From assembly GCA_016182605.1 (NCBI GenBank), contig JACPGE010000054.1, forward strand, positions 1 through 43,271: a DNA stretch of 43,271 nucleotides. Direction: 5' to 3'. Positions 7,891 to 16,381 of this stretch are shown here, one piece after another. The first letter of the stretch is position 1. Each line of letters starts with the position of its first letter. The stretch comes from Candidatus Hydrogenedentota bacterium. Lineage in GTDB: Bacteria; Hydrogenedentota; Hydrogenedentia; Hydrogenedentales; JAEUWI01. The notes under the pieces were generated by a model. That model did no database searches. It was not told where the DNA came from and worked only from the letters and a program-made list of their open reading frames with translations. The position numbers and the translations under genes were made by a program.

Positions 7891-8697
7891 TCACCCTGCC
7901 GGGCAGGGAGCGCCAGCCAATTCCGTGTGAAGTTCGCGCACGCGCTCCTCGATGATCGTGCCGAGTTCCTTGCGGTCCAGGCTCGCGGGCAGGACGGGAT
8001 CGCCGAAGTGGATGCGGGCATGGATGCCGGAGAGGCCGAGCATGCGCAGGATATGCGGGCCGAAGCGGTGGTCCTTCCAGTAGGCAACATCTTCCGTGAT
8101 GTCGATGCCGGGATGGTCCGCGTACCACTGGATGAGGGTGGGCACGACGGGCGCATTGATGTCGATGGCCGCCTGAAGCAGGGAGGTGCGGAAAGGCAGG
8201 ATGACGCCGCCGCCGCTGGAGGTGCCTTCGAGAAAGGCGCACAGCGTGAAGCCCGCGGCGAGGCGCGTCTTCATCTCGTCGACGGTGGACTGGATATCTT
8301 TGGAGCTTCCCCGCGTGACGAGGACATGGCGGGAGGAGCGCAGCAAGTAGCCGATGAACGGCCAACTGGCGATGTCGCTCTTCGAAACGAAGAAGCACGG
8401 CACGACGGAACCCACGGCGAAGATGTCCACGTAGCCCATGTGGTTCGGCGTGACGAGGGCGCCGGGCCGCGGTGGTGTGCCGGAGATGGTGACGCGCAGC
8501 CCCGCGCGCGGAATGATGCGGGTGAGCCAGTGGTGGGTGTCTGCCTGGCAGATCTGGAGATCGTGGTGGTTGTCTTTGGCGCGCGCGCGGCGAAGGAGCA
8601 CGGTGGCGAGATCGACGAGCGTGACGTGGAGCATGCGCGCGAGACGAACGAGGGCGAGGGGCAGACTGGCGCGGGCCCGCGCGGACGCAGCCTTCAC
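7891..8697 (-). CDS. olsA: OlsA-like 1-acyl-glycerol-phosphate-type O-acyltransferase
   Basis: This 268-residue PlsC-superfamily acyltransferase carries the HX4D catalytic motif in NHMGYVD and the substrate motif FLEGTSSGG (usually FPEGTRS). Start is GTG 8697, and its first bases overlap the stop of the upstream acyltransferase (GTGA), implying translational coupling. In ornithine-lipid synthesis OlsA adds a second fatty acid to the 3-hydroxyl of the lyso-ornithine lipid made by OlsB. The direct coupling to an OlsB-like gene makes this role more likely than ordinary phosphatidic acid synthesis, but sequence alone cannot exclude PlsC activity. It is the last gene of a seven-gene minus-strand run. 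Confidence 0.8.
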   Translation of the reverse strand: MKAASARARASLPLALVRLARMLHVTLVDLATVLLRRARAKDNHHDLQICQADTHHWLTRIIPRAGLRVTISGTPPRPGALVTPNHMGYVDIFAVGSVVPCFFVSKSDIASWPFIGYLLRSSRHVLVTRGSSKDIQSTVDEMKTRLAAGFTLCAFLEGTSSGGGVILPFRTSLLQAAIDINAPVVPTLIQWYADHPGIDITEDVAYWKDHRFGPHILRMLGLSGIHARIHFGDPVLPASLDRKELGTIIEERVRELHTELAGAPCPAG

Positions 8698-9539
8698 CGT
8701 AGCAGGTCCAATTGGGAGAGGGCGACTTCACGGCCGTCCATCATGGCGAGGAAGTCGACGGTGCCGAAGTCGCGGTCGATGGCGGGCTCGCTGATGACTT
8801 GGGTGCCGAGGCGCATGTAGGTGCGGAAGAGTTTGGGCAATGGAATGGCATCGCCCAGCGCGGGGTCGAATTCGAGGCCCGGATCGCCGCAGGAATTGGC
8901 GGGCAGGGCGCGCAGGTAGAGTTCCGGGTGGAGAAAGTGTTTCTCGCGCAGGGTCTTGAGTGCGCGCCAACCGTCGAGGGGATCGGCAGTGGTGATGGAG
9001 CAGCAGCCCATGAGGAAATGCAGTTCGTAGAGGTTCATGTAATGGCCGAGGCCGGACCAGAGGGTGATGATGGCCTGGAGCGCGCGGTGATCCTGTGCCA
9101 GGCAGGCGCGGCCGAGTTCGAGCGTTTTTTCGACATAGGGCCCGAGGGGCGCCAGATCGTATTCGATGGCGGAGTAGAGGCCAACGCCATGGTCCAACGC
9201 ATATTGGGCTGCCTGGATACGGTAGGTGCCGACGATGCAGCCCGTTTCATGTTCGAGCAGGACCAAGTGGGCCATGTGATCGTCGAACTCATCGCGATCG
9301 AGGCCGGTGAGGGCGGACTCGGCCAGGCCTTCGCCAAGCTCGACGTTGAAGACCTGATAGCGGAGTTTTTGCGTGGCTTCAATTGCGAGCGGAGAGACCG
9401 CATAGCCGGCGAGGTAGCGCGCGCCGGGCCGTCCAGGAAGGACGATGACGTCGGCGGCGGGGGATCGCCGATCCAGGTCGCCGATGCCCGCGAATGTTTT
9501 TTGAGTCAGGGTAAGTTGTTGCATTTCCATACTGTTCAT
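8694..9539 (-). CDS. olsB: OlsB-like N-acyltransferase (lyso-ornithine lipid synthase)
   Basis: This is a 281-residue GNAT-fold (hemolysin-like) acyltransferase. Diagnostic segments are KLRYQVFNVELGEG, DEFDDHMAHLVLLEHETGCIVGTYRI, TLELGRACLAQDHR and FLMGCCSI, as in OlsB proteins, which transfer a 3-hydroxyacyl group from ACP to the alpha-amino group of ornithine. About 45 N-terminal residues precede the core. Its stop overlaps the start of the OlsA-like gene, the classic two-enzyme route to ornithine lipids. The ATG at 9539 is used; ATGs at 9530 and 9524 are alternatives and none has a strong ribosome site. Other amino acids (Gln, Lys, Gly) are possible acceptors. Confidence 0.85.
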   Translation of the reverse strand: MNSMEMQQLTLTQKTFAGIGDLDRRSPAADVIVLPGRPGARYLAGYAVSPLAIEATQKLRYQVFNVELGEGLAESALTGLDRDEFDDHMAHLVLLEHETGCIVGTYRIQAAQYALDHGVGLYSAIEYDLAPLGPYVEKTLELGRACLAQDHRALQAIITLWSGLGHYMNLYELHFLMGCCSITTADPLDGWRALKTLREKHFLHPELYLRALPANSCGDPGLEFDPALGDAIPLPKLFRTYMRLGTQVISEPAIDRDFGTVDFLAMMDGREVALSQLDLLR

Positions 9540-9559
9540 GGCGCCGGTCTCGTGCAGCC

Positions 9560-11197
9560 TCAGGCGGTGGGATAGGTTTCGCGCAGTTTCCGGTAGTCGA
9601 TGCAGGCCTTGACGAATCGCACGGGCCCGAGGGCCTGGTAGCCGCGGCTTCGGTTCTCTGCACCAATGACAAACAAGATTCTGAATTGCTGAAAGAGGGT
9701 GGCATAGGCTTGCGTCAGCGTGGTGCGCGCATCCCAGATATGCGTCGCCTCCGCGCCCGCGCCATTCACCTCCACGATCTGAAAATCCGTGCCCCGGCCA
9801 AGAAGTTCCTCGTCTCTAAAGCGGATGTCGAAGCGTCCAAAATAGAAGCCGGGAATGGCGCGCGCAATGGTATCGATCTGCGCTTCCAGTTCGGGCGTCA
9901 GCAGGTGCATGCCGTTCTTGAAGATGGCGCCGCGCGCATGCGAACCCACAAAGATGAGCCGGAACGCCTCGCCTTTTTCGGGAATCCACTCCAGGCGCTC
10001 CTGATGGAGCGGGAGATACAGGTGCTGCAGGATGCGCGCCCGGGGATCCGCCAGGATCAGGTCGCGCAATGTGTGTTCGCCATCGCCGGTGACGATGGGG
10101 AAGTACTTGCGCGTGATGGAGAAGACGTGACCGCGCGACTCCGAGGGCCGGCGGTAGTAGAGGATGCCCACTTCATTTTCGAAGGGAACCCTGCGCTGGA
10201 TTTGGAGTCCCGTGCCGGAGGCGAACTGGCCGAGATATGCGATCATTTCCTCGTGGTTGTCCACGGGTTTTACTGCGGCGCCGCGCATGCCGCGATCGGG
10301 CTTCACCACGACGGGATAGCTGATGTTGGCGGCGGCCATGGCGGCCTCGGCCTGCGCTGCGGCGGTCCCGGGATCGCCGGCGAGGACGTAGGAGGCGTGG
10401 GGGGCAAACCAGGCGCGGATACCTGCGGGGATCATCGCGAGGATGTCGTTCTTGGATTCATTGATGAGGCCGCCGGCGAAGATGCCGGGATTGGCGGCGG
10501 TGGGGAGGGTGAAGCTGCGGAAGCGCAGCGTGAGCCAGGCGTAGTAAAACCCCACGGGGATGTAGAAGAGCCAGGGGGGCCAGAACTCAAAGAAGGAGAC
10601 GATGGGCTCGACGTTGTGGGCGGCCTCTTTCGCGGTGCGGCGGCGGCGGAAGATCCACTGGGTGGTGACAATGACAAAGAGCAGGCCCATGGCCACCGGC
10701 CAGCGCCAGGCGCCGAGCAACGGGAAAACCGCCTCGCCGATCTTGACGGTGAGCGCGAGCAAGACGGCGGTCCAGAGGAGCGTCGCCAAAATGGTGAGGC
10801 CGAGGAAGTGCAGGGGGTTGGCCTTGAAGAGTCCAGCGCCCAGATAGGTGGGCAGGCGCATGCCGGGCATGAAGCGCGAGCCGAGCACGGCAAGGATAAG
10901 ATTGCGGTCGAACCAGCGTTTGGCGCGGTCCATCTGGTTCTGGTTGAGCAGTCCCCAGACGACGGTCTTCGGGCCGAGCAGCATGCCGGCGGCGTAGAGG
11001 CCCATGTCACCGGCGGCAATGCCGATCCAGAGACCGAGGAAGGCCGTGGCCAGATGAATCTTCCCCTCGGCGACGAGGAGTCCCGAGCCGATGGTGGTGG
11101 GATCCTCCAGGATGAAGGTGGCGAGTCCGATGAGGATGGCCTGAACCACAGGGTTGTCCGTCCAGAGGGCGGCTATGGAATCGGGGAGGAAGTTCAT
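9560..11197 (-). CDS. DedA (VTT)-domain membrane protein fused to an ATP-grasp ligase domain
   Basis: This 545-residue protein has two parts. Residues 1-200 are a DedA/VTT membrane domain: GSGLLVAEGKIHL, FLGLWIGIAAGDMGLYAAG, and the motif LGSRFMPGMRLPTYLGAG, equivalent to the F/G-x-R-x-x-P-x-x-R motif of DedA flippases. After further membrane helices (about 225-250), residues 290-545 form an ATP-grasp ligase, with PVVVKPDRGMRGAAV (ATP-binding Lys), FYFGRFDIRF, and the metal-binding strand FQIVEVNGAGAEATH. DedA proteins flip phospholipids or undecaprenyl phosphate; ATP-grasp enzymes join a carboxylate to an amine. Next to OlsB/OlsA this suggests ATP-dependent modification or export of an amino-acid lipid. 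It overlaps the upstream gene by ATGA and precedes olsB by 20 bases. Confidence 0.8.
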   Translation of the reverse strand: MNFLPDSIAALWTDNPVVQAILIGLATFILEDPTTIGSGLLVAEGKIHLATAFLGLWIGIAAGDMGLYAAGMLLGPKTVVWGLLNQNQMDRAKRWFDRNLILAVLGSRFMPGMRLPTYLGAGLFKANPLHFLGLTILATLLWTAVLLALTVKIGEAVFPLLGAWRWPVAMGLLFVIVTTQWIFRRRRTAKEAAHNVEPIVSFFEFWPPWLFYIPVGFYYAWLTLRFRSFTLPTAANPGIFAGGLINESKNDILAMIPAGIRAWFAPHASYVLAGDPGTAAAQAEAAMAAANISYPVVVKPDRGMRGAAVKPVDNHEEMIAYLGQFASGTGLQIQRRVPFENEVGILYYRRPSESRGHVFSITRKYFPIVTGDGEHTLRDLILADPRARILQHLYLPLHQERLEWIPEKGEAFRLIFVGSHARGAIFKNGMHLLTPELEAQIDTIARAIPGFYFGRFDIRFRDEELLGRGTDFQIVEVNGAGAEATHIWDARTTLTQAYATLFQQFRILFVIGAENRSRGYQALGPVRFVKACIDYRKLRETYPTA

Positions 11198-11955
11198 GAT
11201 GGCAGTGACCCGTTACCGACGGGCGATTCGAGCGTGAAGGGTTGCATGGTCACGGACCTGTCGATAACCGGACTCCAGCGCAGGAGATGATGTGCGGTAC
11301 CCGTCTCGACACAGGCCTGGGTAATGCTGCGCGTGCTTGAGACGTCGCGTTCCATGAGGGGGGCCCAAGCGCCGCCGCCGGGCGGCTGGTACAGATTGAA
11401 TGCCGGCACGCCGTCCCGCATGGGGGTTGCATCCGCCAGCCACGCCTCGAAGGCTTCGCGCCGCAGTGCAAGCACCTCGTCTGCATTGAAGAACGAGGAA
11501 GACAACATGGTCCACGGGCTGGAATGGGTTTGTTCTTCCAGGGGGCCCTCGCCATGCCAGGTGAAGGACCAAACGCCCTCAAGCGCTGCGATGACCACCG
11601 TGAACGGGAGATAGGCCCCGGGCTGGAGGGTTTCGCGCACGTAGTCGAGGCAGGGGTGCAGCGGACCCTGGCCGAGAATTTCCGGGATGATGAGGCCGCG
11701 GCTGCTGAAGGTTGCGCGGGGCTGCAGGGCAGCGATGCGCCGCTGGTCGTCGTACTTGTTGAGCAGGCAGGCGACCACACCGTCCTCGTTCAGGGCCATC
11801 CAGGTGCCGCCCTGATCGGAGTCCTTGGGGGCGAGCAGGGAGACGCCGCCGTGCCACAATTGCGGCGGCACTTCGGGTCCGCGCGTGCGCGCTTCGTCCC
11901 GGTTCATGGTGACGAGCAGGCGGGAGCCGCTTCTATGGATGGTCAAGGTACACAT
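11194..11955 (-). CDS. NRDE-family (TANGO2-like) protein
   Basis: This 253-residue protein starts MCTLTIHRSGSRLLVTMNRDEARTRGPE, giving both the family-defining MCTL start and the NRDE motif. The start at 11955 is set by that motif; the longer open frame upstream is not coding. Further family pattern: GGTWMALNEDGVVACLLNKYD, SSRGLIIPEIL. Human TANGO2 and bacterial relatives have been linked to heme handling and lipid homeostasis, and the N-terminal Cys suggests an Ntn-hydrolase-like fold. Its neighbours are a heme/Rieske-type membrane protein and lipid acyltransferases, either of which would fit. It overlaps the DedA/ATP-grasp gene by 4 bases. Confidence 0.85.
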   Translation of the reverse strand: MCTLTIHRSGSRLLVTMNRDEARTRGPEVPPQLWHGGVSLLAPKDSDQGGTWMALNEDGVVACLLNKYDDQRRIAALQPRATFSSRGLIIPEILGQGPLHPCLDYVRETLQPGAYLPFTVVIAALEGVWSFTWHGEGPLEEQTHSSPWTMLSSSFFNADEVLALRREAFEAWLADATPMRDGVPAFNLYQPPGGGAWAPLMERDVSSTRSITQACVETGTAHHLLRWSPVIDRSVTMQPFTLESPVGNGSLPS

Positions 11956-11978
11956 GGTTTCGAAGGGCAATCCCCGGT

Positions 11979-12515
11979 TCAGGCCTGTTGGGCCTGGGAT
12001 TTCATGTGGGCCAGGGTGCTGTAGGCCATGCCAAGCTCCTGCGGGAGCCGAACGCCGATGCCCTCGGCGACGAGGTTCATGATGGTGATGTGATGGATGG
12101 TGTGGCTGGCGAGGAAAAGGAGCTCGCGCGCGAGGGTGGAATCCACTTCGACGGCTTCGGAGTCCACGGTGGGTATCTGACGCACGGCGATCGGTTGATC
12201 CAGTTCCGTATCGTTGAGGGACTCCAGCCATGCGTATATGCCGGCGAGCACCTCCAGCAATGCCTTGGGATCTTCCTCAATCTTGGGGTCGCGGTCCCGC
12301 CGATCGTAGTTGATCGTGCCGGACGCGAGATCGCGCTGGAGGCTCAGAAAATGGTCCACGCAGTGGCGCATGTGCGGGCCGGCGCCCTGATGATCGTTCC
12401 ACTTGCACCGGTACTGTTCCGGGCTCAGGGCCCGCGCGATTCGTTCACACCGCGTACAGGCTTCGAGGCAACCGGCAACGATACCGGCAGACGCGGTCAA
12501 GGAGGGAGAATTCAT
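11979..12515 (-). CDS. DinB-family four-helix metal-binding protein
   Basis: This is a 178-residue all-helical protein starting at ATG 12515. The expected metal-binding histidines of the DinB/YfiT fold are visible: HMRHCVDHFLSLQ in helix 2 and ASHTIHHITIMNLVAEG (H-x3-H) in helix 3-4. A small Cys-rich stretch (CLEACTRCERI) occurs near the N-terminus. Family members are metal-dependent thiol S-transferases or damage-inducible proteins of uncertain activity. It sits 22 bases after the Rieske fusion gene and 23 bases before the NRDE gene, so it belongs to the same transcript. Confidence 0.75.
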   Translation of the reverse strand: MNSPSLTASAGIVAGCLEACTRCERIARALSPEQYRCKWNDHQGAGPHMRHCVDHFLSLQRDLASGTINYDRRDRDPKIEEDPKALLEVLAGIYAWLESLNDTELDQPIAVRQIPTVDSEAVEVDSTLARELLFLASHTIHHITIMNLVAEGIGVRLPQELGMAYSTLAHMKSQAQQA

Positions 12516-12537
12516 GCAATCTGGGTCTTTCAGCCAG

Positions 12538-14346
12538 TCAGGCGTCAGATAGTTTGAGGTCCAGGACCCGCAGCACGGGGAGACCATTATGCCATTCAAG
12601 CATACCCCGAACGGTAATCCGGCGGGCTGCCCAGGCCACATTATACCCGAATGGCGCGCCGTTTGCCCCTGCGAGGAGCAGGACGGTCTCGTTGCCCAGG
12701 GCGTCACGGCACCAGAGGCCCGGGGGAACGCCTCCAGAGAGGCAGCGGATGGCGCAGGCGCGGTGCACTTTACCCGAGCCGGGGCGCATCACGCCCAGAA
12801 AACACTTGGTGTCCACCAGTTCTCCCGTGAGTTCCACCTCGCCCAGGGACGTGCTTGCAGGGCGCTTTTCGGCCTCTGCGGGCGGGCCCAGGAGGGTGAG
12901 CTGGTCCGCAGGGGCCACTTCGAGCATGGTCTGGCCCAGATGATGGATCAGGGTGCCCCGCAGGCGGACTTTCTGGCCTTCCGCCTCGCGGTAAGCCTCG
13001 GCCAGGCCGAACTTCCCCGTGCCTGTGAGCAGCACGGACGGACCGCCCACATAGAGGTGGGGCACGGGGGAAAAATACAGGACACCCTCCAGCGTGCGGG
13101 TTTCGCCAAACTCGAAGCGGCCCGGCTGGAGTGGCCATTGCGACCAGGCCAGCGCGGCCGTTGCCGCCAACGCCAGGGTGATGGCTGCCGCGACACGCCT
13201 GCGGTTGAAGCGTGCGAGGGCCGGCGGCATCTTGCGCAGGTAACCGATGTAGAAGGGCATATCGGGGGGAGAGGCGGGGGAGGTCTCTGGCACAAGGCGG
13301 GCACACTCGGCTTCCGCGCCGGGGGCATTCGCAACGGGGTGGACGTACACGGCGCTGTCGTGGAGGCGCACGTTGTAGGTGGCTATCTTCTCGTTGAAGG
13401 GCGGCGGGCTCGCGCCGTTGTGGGGCTGGTACTGCCAACCGTGCCAAGGGCAAGTGACACAGCCGTCGAGGATACGGCCTTCGCCAATGGGCCCGCCCTG
13501 ATGGCGGCAGACGTTGGAAAGGGCGAACACGCTGCCGTCGTGGCGGAAGAGGGCGATGCGCGATTTCCCCAAGAGGACGATCTTGCCGTAATCGGGCTGA
13601 AGATCCGCAGCCTTGCAGACGGCAACATAGCCCTCGCGCTGGGACTGGGTTTCTGCGCGATCCGTGGCGCGTTCCCGGAGAAAGGCGAGCCAGTGCAGAC
13701 TGGTTACGAGGAAGGCGCCGCCGATGAAGAGGGCGCTGTAGACCGGGCTCGGCTCGGATTGCACGAGGCCGTAGAAGACGTGGCCGAGGATTAGCGCATA
13801 AGCAATATAGACGCCCATATGGAGGAGCTTCCACGTGGAGGCGCCCAGGTTGCGCAGCCAGAAATCGTGGCTGGTGGCGGCCATGAAGAAGAGGATCAGG
13901 AGCGCGAAGAAACCCAGCGGCTCAAAAGGCAGATGGATGAGACCGGGGAGCGGGCCGGAGAAGAGCCACGTATCCTGTGCGTAGGCGGCGAAGAGGCTCA
14001 CGAGCGGAAAGGTGTCGCCGAGGGCGTGGAACTGAATGGTCGCGAAGATGGCGTGGATGGCGGCCAGAAGAAACATGGTGACGCCGAGATGGCGGCGGTT
14101 GTAGAGGAGCGGCAGAAAGCGCGCATCGAGCCGGGCGAGGGCACCGATACATAGGATGAAATGGAGGAGCAGCGTGGCGGCGAAGGCCGTGCTGCGAAGC
14201 AAGAGCGTTTCCGCCGTGACGTAGGGCTGCTGCCACAGCGTGATGCCCGTGAAAACACCCATGACCGCAAGCAGCGCGATGAACAGCGTGACGTCGTAGA
14301 TGCGCTTCTGCCGGTTCCAGTGGATAGGTTTGTAGGTGACGGACAT
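12538..14346 (-). CDS. Ferric-reductase-like membrane domain fused to a Rieske [2Fe-2S] domain
   Basis: This 602-residue membrane redox protein has three parts. Residues 1-220 hold about six membrane helices with histidines placed like the ferric-reductase/YedZ heme-binding domain (LLLHFILCIG, RRHLGVTMFLLAAIHAIF, WKLLHMGVYIAYALILGHVF). Residues 235-340 are a Rieske domain whose ligands are Cys280, His282, Cys299 and His302 (CRHQGGPIGEG...CVTCPWHGW). After one more membrane helix (about 395-412), the C-terminal part ends with a conserved-looking Cys motif (DTKCFLGVMRPGSGK...CAIRC). It probably passes electrons across or along the membrane. Its start shares one base with the stop of the preceding gene (TGATG), so translation is coupled. 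Confidence 0.8.
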   Translation of the reverse strand: MSVTYKPIHWNRQKRIYDVTLFIALLAVMGVFTGITLWQQPYVTAETLLLRSTAFAATLLLHFILCIGALARLDARFLPLLYNRRHLGVTMFLLAAIHAIFATIQFHALGDTFPLVSLFAAYAQDTWLFSGPLPGLIHLPFEPLGFFALLILFFMAATSHDFWLRNLGASTWKLLHMGVYIAYALILGHVFYGLVQSEPSPVYSALFIGGAFLVTSLHWLAFLRERATDRAETQSQREGYVAVCKAADLQPDYGKIVLLGKSRIALFRHDGSVFALSNVCRHQGGPIGEGRILDGCVTCPWHGWQYQPHNGASPPPFNEKIATYNVRLHDSAVYVHPVANAPGAEAECARLVPETSPASPPDMPFYIGYLRKMPPALARFNRRRVAAAITLALAATAALAWSQWPLQPGRFEFGETRTLEGVLYFSPVPHLYVGGPSVLLTGTGKFGLAEAYREAEGQKVRLRGTLIHHLGQTMLEVAPADQLTLLGPPAEAEKRPASTSLGEVELTGELVDTKCFLGVMRPGSGKVHRACAIRCLSGGVPPGLWCRDALGNETVLLLAGANGAPFGYNVAWAARRITVRGMLEWHNGLPVLRVLDLKLSDA

Positions 14347-15074
14347 CAGCGCGCCCCCTCCGCCGGCTGGATGCAGTGTGCGGCGCCGAGCGAGGCCTGC
14401 GTCTGGAAGGACCAGGCGATGATCGTGAAATCGCCGCCGCCGGTGGCGGGCAGGGCATAGGTGAGCGTGGCCGGGCCCCAGAGTCCGCCGAGGAAGAGGG
14501 CGTCCGCAGCGAGCGTGGAGGCTTCACCGGGCTGGAAATAGAGCACGGCCGGGACTGCGTCGAGCACCTGCGAGACCACCACTTCCACGGCGCATTCGCC
14601 CGAATCGCTGTAGCGCAGCTTGAGCGTGATGGGCAGCCCCTTGAAGGGCTCGGTGTGGTACTGGCCGACGCGGGGGTAGTCCGCGGAGATCAGGACGAGG
14701 CCCTGCGGCAACGCCTGCGGGGTGATGGGCGGCGCCTCACGATAGTAGACCGCGATCATGCTCAGCGGCAGCAGCGTGATGGCGAGCATGAGGATCAGCG
14801 CGCCGTGGGCCTTGCGCTGGTGGCGCGCGGAGAGCGGTGCTTCCAGCGGGCCTGCACTGCCGCCGTCCTGGTTGGTATCACGCCACTTCTTCAGTATCAC
14901 CGGCCACAGCGCGATCAGTCCCGGTGTGATGAGGAGGCGGAAGAAGATCGGTGCGCCCTTCGTGGCGGGATCGATGCGGGCGAGCGCGCGGGCATGAAAG
15001 GGCACGAGTAGGATCGCGCCGGCAAGGAGGTACGTGCCGGCGAGTGCCCAGAGGATTTGTACGAGAATCGTCAT
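14346..15074 (-). CDS. Membrane protein of unknown function, first gene of the redox/lipid operon
   Basis: This 242-residue protein has a signal-anchor or membrane helix at the N-terminus (ILWALAGTYLLAGAILLVPF), a second around residues 45-60, and a third at about 92-110 (GALILMLAITLLPLSMIAVYY). The remaining 130 residues are predicted to lie outside and are rich in beta strands (LITLKLRYSDSGECAVEVVV and TLTYALPATGGGDF). No cofactor motif is visible. Its stop and the Rieske-fusion start overlap as TGATG, so it is likely a partner subunit of that redox protein. I do not recognise a named family. Confidence 0.7.
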   Translation of the reverse strand: MTILVQILWALAGTYLLAGAILLVPFHARALARIDPATKGAPIFFRLLITPGLIALWPVILKKWRDTNQDGGSAGPLEAPLSARHQRKAHGALILMLAITLLPLSMIAVYYREAPPITPQALPQGLVLISADYPRVGQYHTEPFKGLPITLKLRYSDSGECAVEVVVSQVLDAVPAVLYFQPGEASTLAADALFLGGLWGPATLTYALPATGGGDFTIIAWSFQTQASLGAAHCIQPAEGAR

Positions 15075-15625
15075 GATGAGAGCAGATTACTTCCTGTTGC
15101 GGCAAGTATATTCGGCGCCTTGGACCGGTTCGTGTCATTACACCAGGCAATTCACGCGCGGCGGGGCGCAAGTTCAATGCTGGCAGGATGATAGCACGGG
15201 AAGCGCGGACGGTAAAGTGTGATTTTTGGGATACGTTCCTACGGTTCGTGTGGTGAGGGTTTGGGCGCCACGTTGACGCCAACGGTAAAACATCGAATTC
15301 TGACTGCAATGCTGGAATCAAGCATCGATTTGCACGTACCATTGGCACATGCAACGGGCAACTTTGGATTAAGTACGCGTTTAATGGCCGGTTGCGCACA
15401 GAACATTGTAAGCGAAATGCCTTCGTGAAGTTCGCCAGCATTCGGGGTGGCGGGCCATGGCGCTCTAATGCACGGATATCGTAAGTGCTGAAGATAAGGA
15501 CAAATGATTGTGCTTGATTGTCGAGTGCCAGGGTGTGCAGTGGTCTCCAGTATCAACCCAATGGCACCTGGTTACGGACCGATTTGGCAAAGTAGTGCTG
15601 GAGATGTATGTACCAAGGGGTACCA
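15075..15625. other. Divergent intergenic region without a credible gene
   Basis: About 550 bases between the redox/lipid operon (leftward) and the TIGR04255 cassette (rightward). GC content falls towards the right. Short frames on both strands (for example 15239-15556 minus) look random. Promoters for both operons must lie here, but I see no convincing -35/-10 pair. Confidence 0.6.
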
Positions 15626-16381
15626 ATGAGTGAGCCGCATCTAAAACTTGCCAGCCCGCCAATCATCGAAGCTGTATTGGATATCGATTGTGACTTGCCT
15701 CCCGATAGGGAGTTTACCGCTCTAGAGACCGAGGCACGTGAACGATATCATGCGAGCTACCCTGGTTTTGAAACCCGGTTTATGTTCGAACACGAATTCG
15801 AAACGCAGGCGGGTATACCATCGAAGACTTCCACTCGACATGGAATTCAGGGATACTTATTTCGCAGTGATGATGGGAGGCAGTTGGTGCAGGTGCGAAA
15901 CGAAGGGTTTACATTTAATCGATTGTCTCCCTATTCGAGCCTGGATGATTACATGCCTGAGATTGCGAGAACATGGCGAATATTCGTTGAGATAACGTCA
16001 CCAGTATCGATTCGCGTGATACGATTGCGGTTTATCAATCGGATTCTATTGCCACTCGAACTGGGAAAGGTTGAGTTGAACGATTATTTGACGGTGGGGC
16101 CAAGGCTTCCCAGTTCAAGTGATTTCACATTCACAGGTTTTTTAAATCAGTCACTGGCAATAGAGAAAAGTACAGGCAGTGAAGTGAAAACGACACTTAC
16201 TTCTCAGCCGATAGAAAATGGAAAATTGCCGGTAATATTCGACATTATTGTTGCAGGTGGCGGGCAGATGGATTGTGGCGACTGGTCAGCAATCGCGTCC
16301 AAGATTAGATTGCTCAGAAGCTTGAAGAACAGAATATTCAGGGATACTCTAACCGGCAAATGTCTACTGCTTTTTCAATAA
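15626..16381 (+). CDS. TIGR04255 family protein
   Basis: This is a 251-residue cytoplasmic protein. ATG 15626 has AAGGGG five bases upstream. Family features are the start ASPPIIEAVLDIDC, a GYLFRSDDGRQLVQVRNEGFTFNRLSPYSSLDDYMPEI core (the family's QxRxxGFxxNRLxPY pattern), and IRVIRLRFINRILLP. TIGR04255 is known only as a sporadically distributed family without assigned function. The gene overlaps the next one by 22 bases, so the two are co-translated. Codon use is less GC-rich than in the flanking operons, which suggests horizontal gain. Confidence 0.8.
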   Translation: MSEPHLKLASPPIIEAVLDIDCDLPPDREFTALETEARERYHASYPGFETRFMFEHEFETQAGIPSKTSTRHGIQGYLFRSDDGRQLVQVRNEGFTFNRLSPYSSLDDYMPEIARTWRIFVEITSPVSIRVIRLRFINRILLPLELGKVELNDYLTVGPRLPSSSDFTFTGFLNQSLAIEKSTGSEVKTTLTSQPIENGKLPVIFDIIVAGGGQMDCGDWSAIASKIRLLRSLKNRIFRDTLTGKCLLLFQ

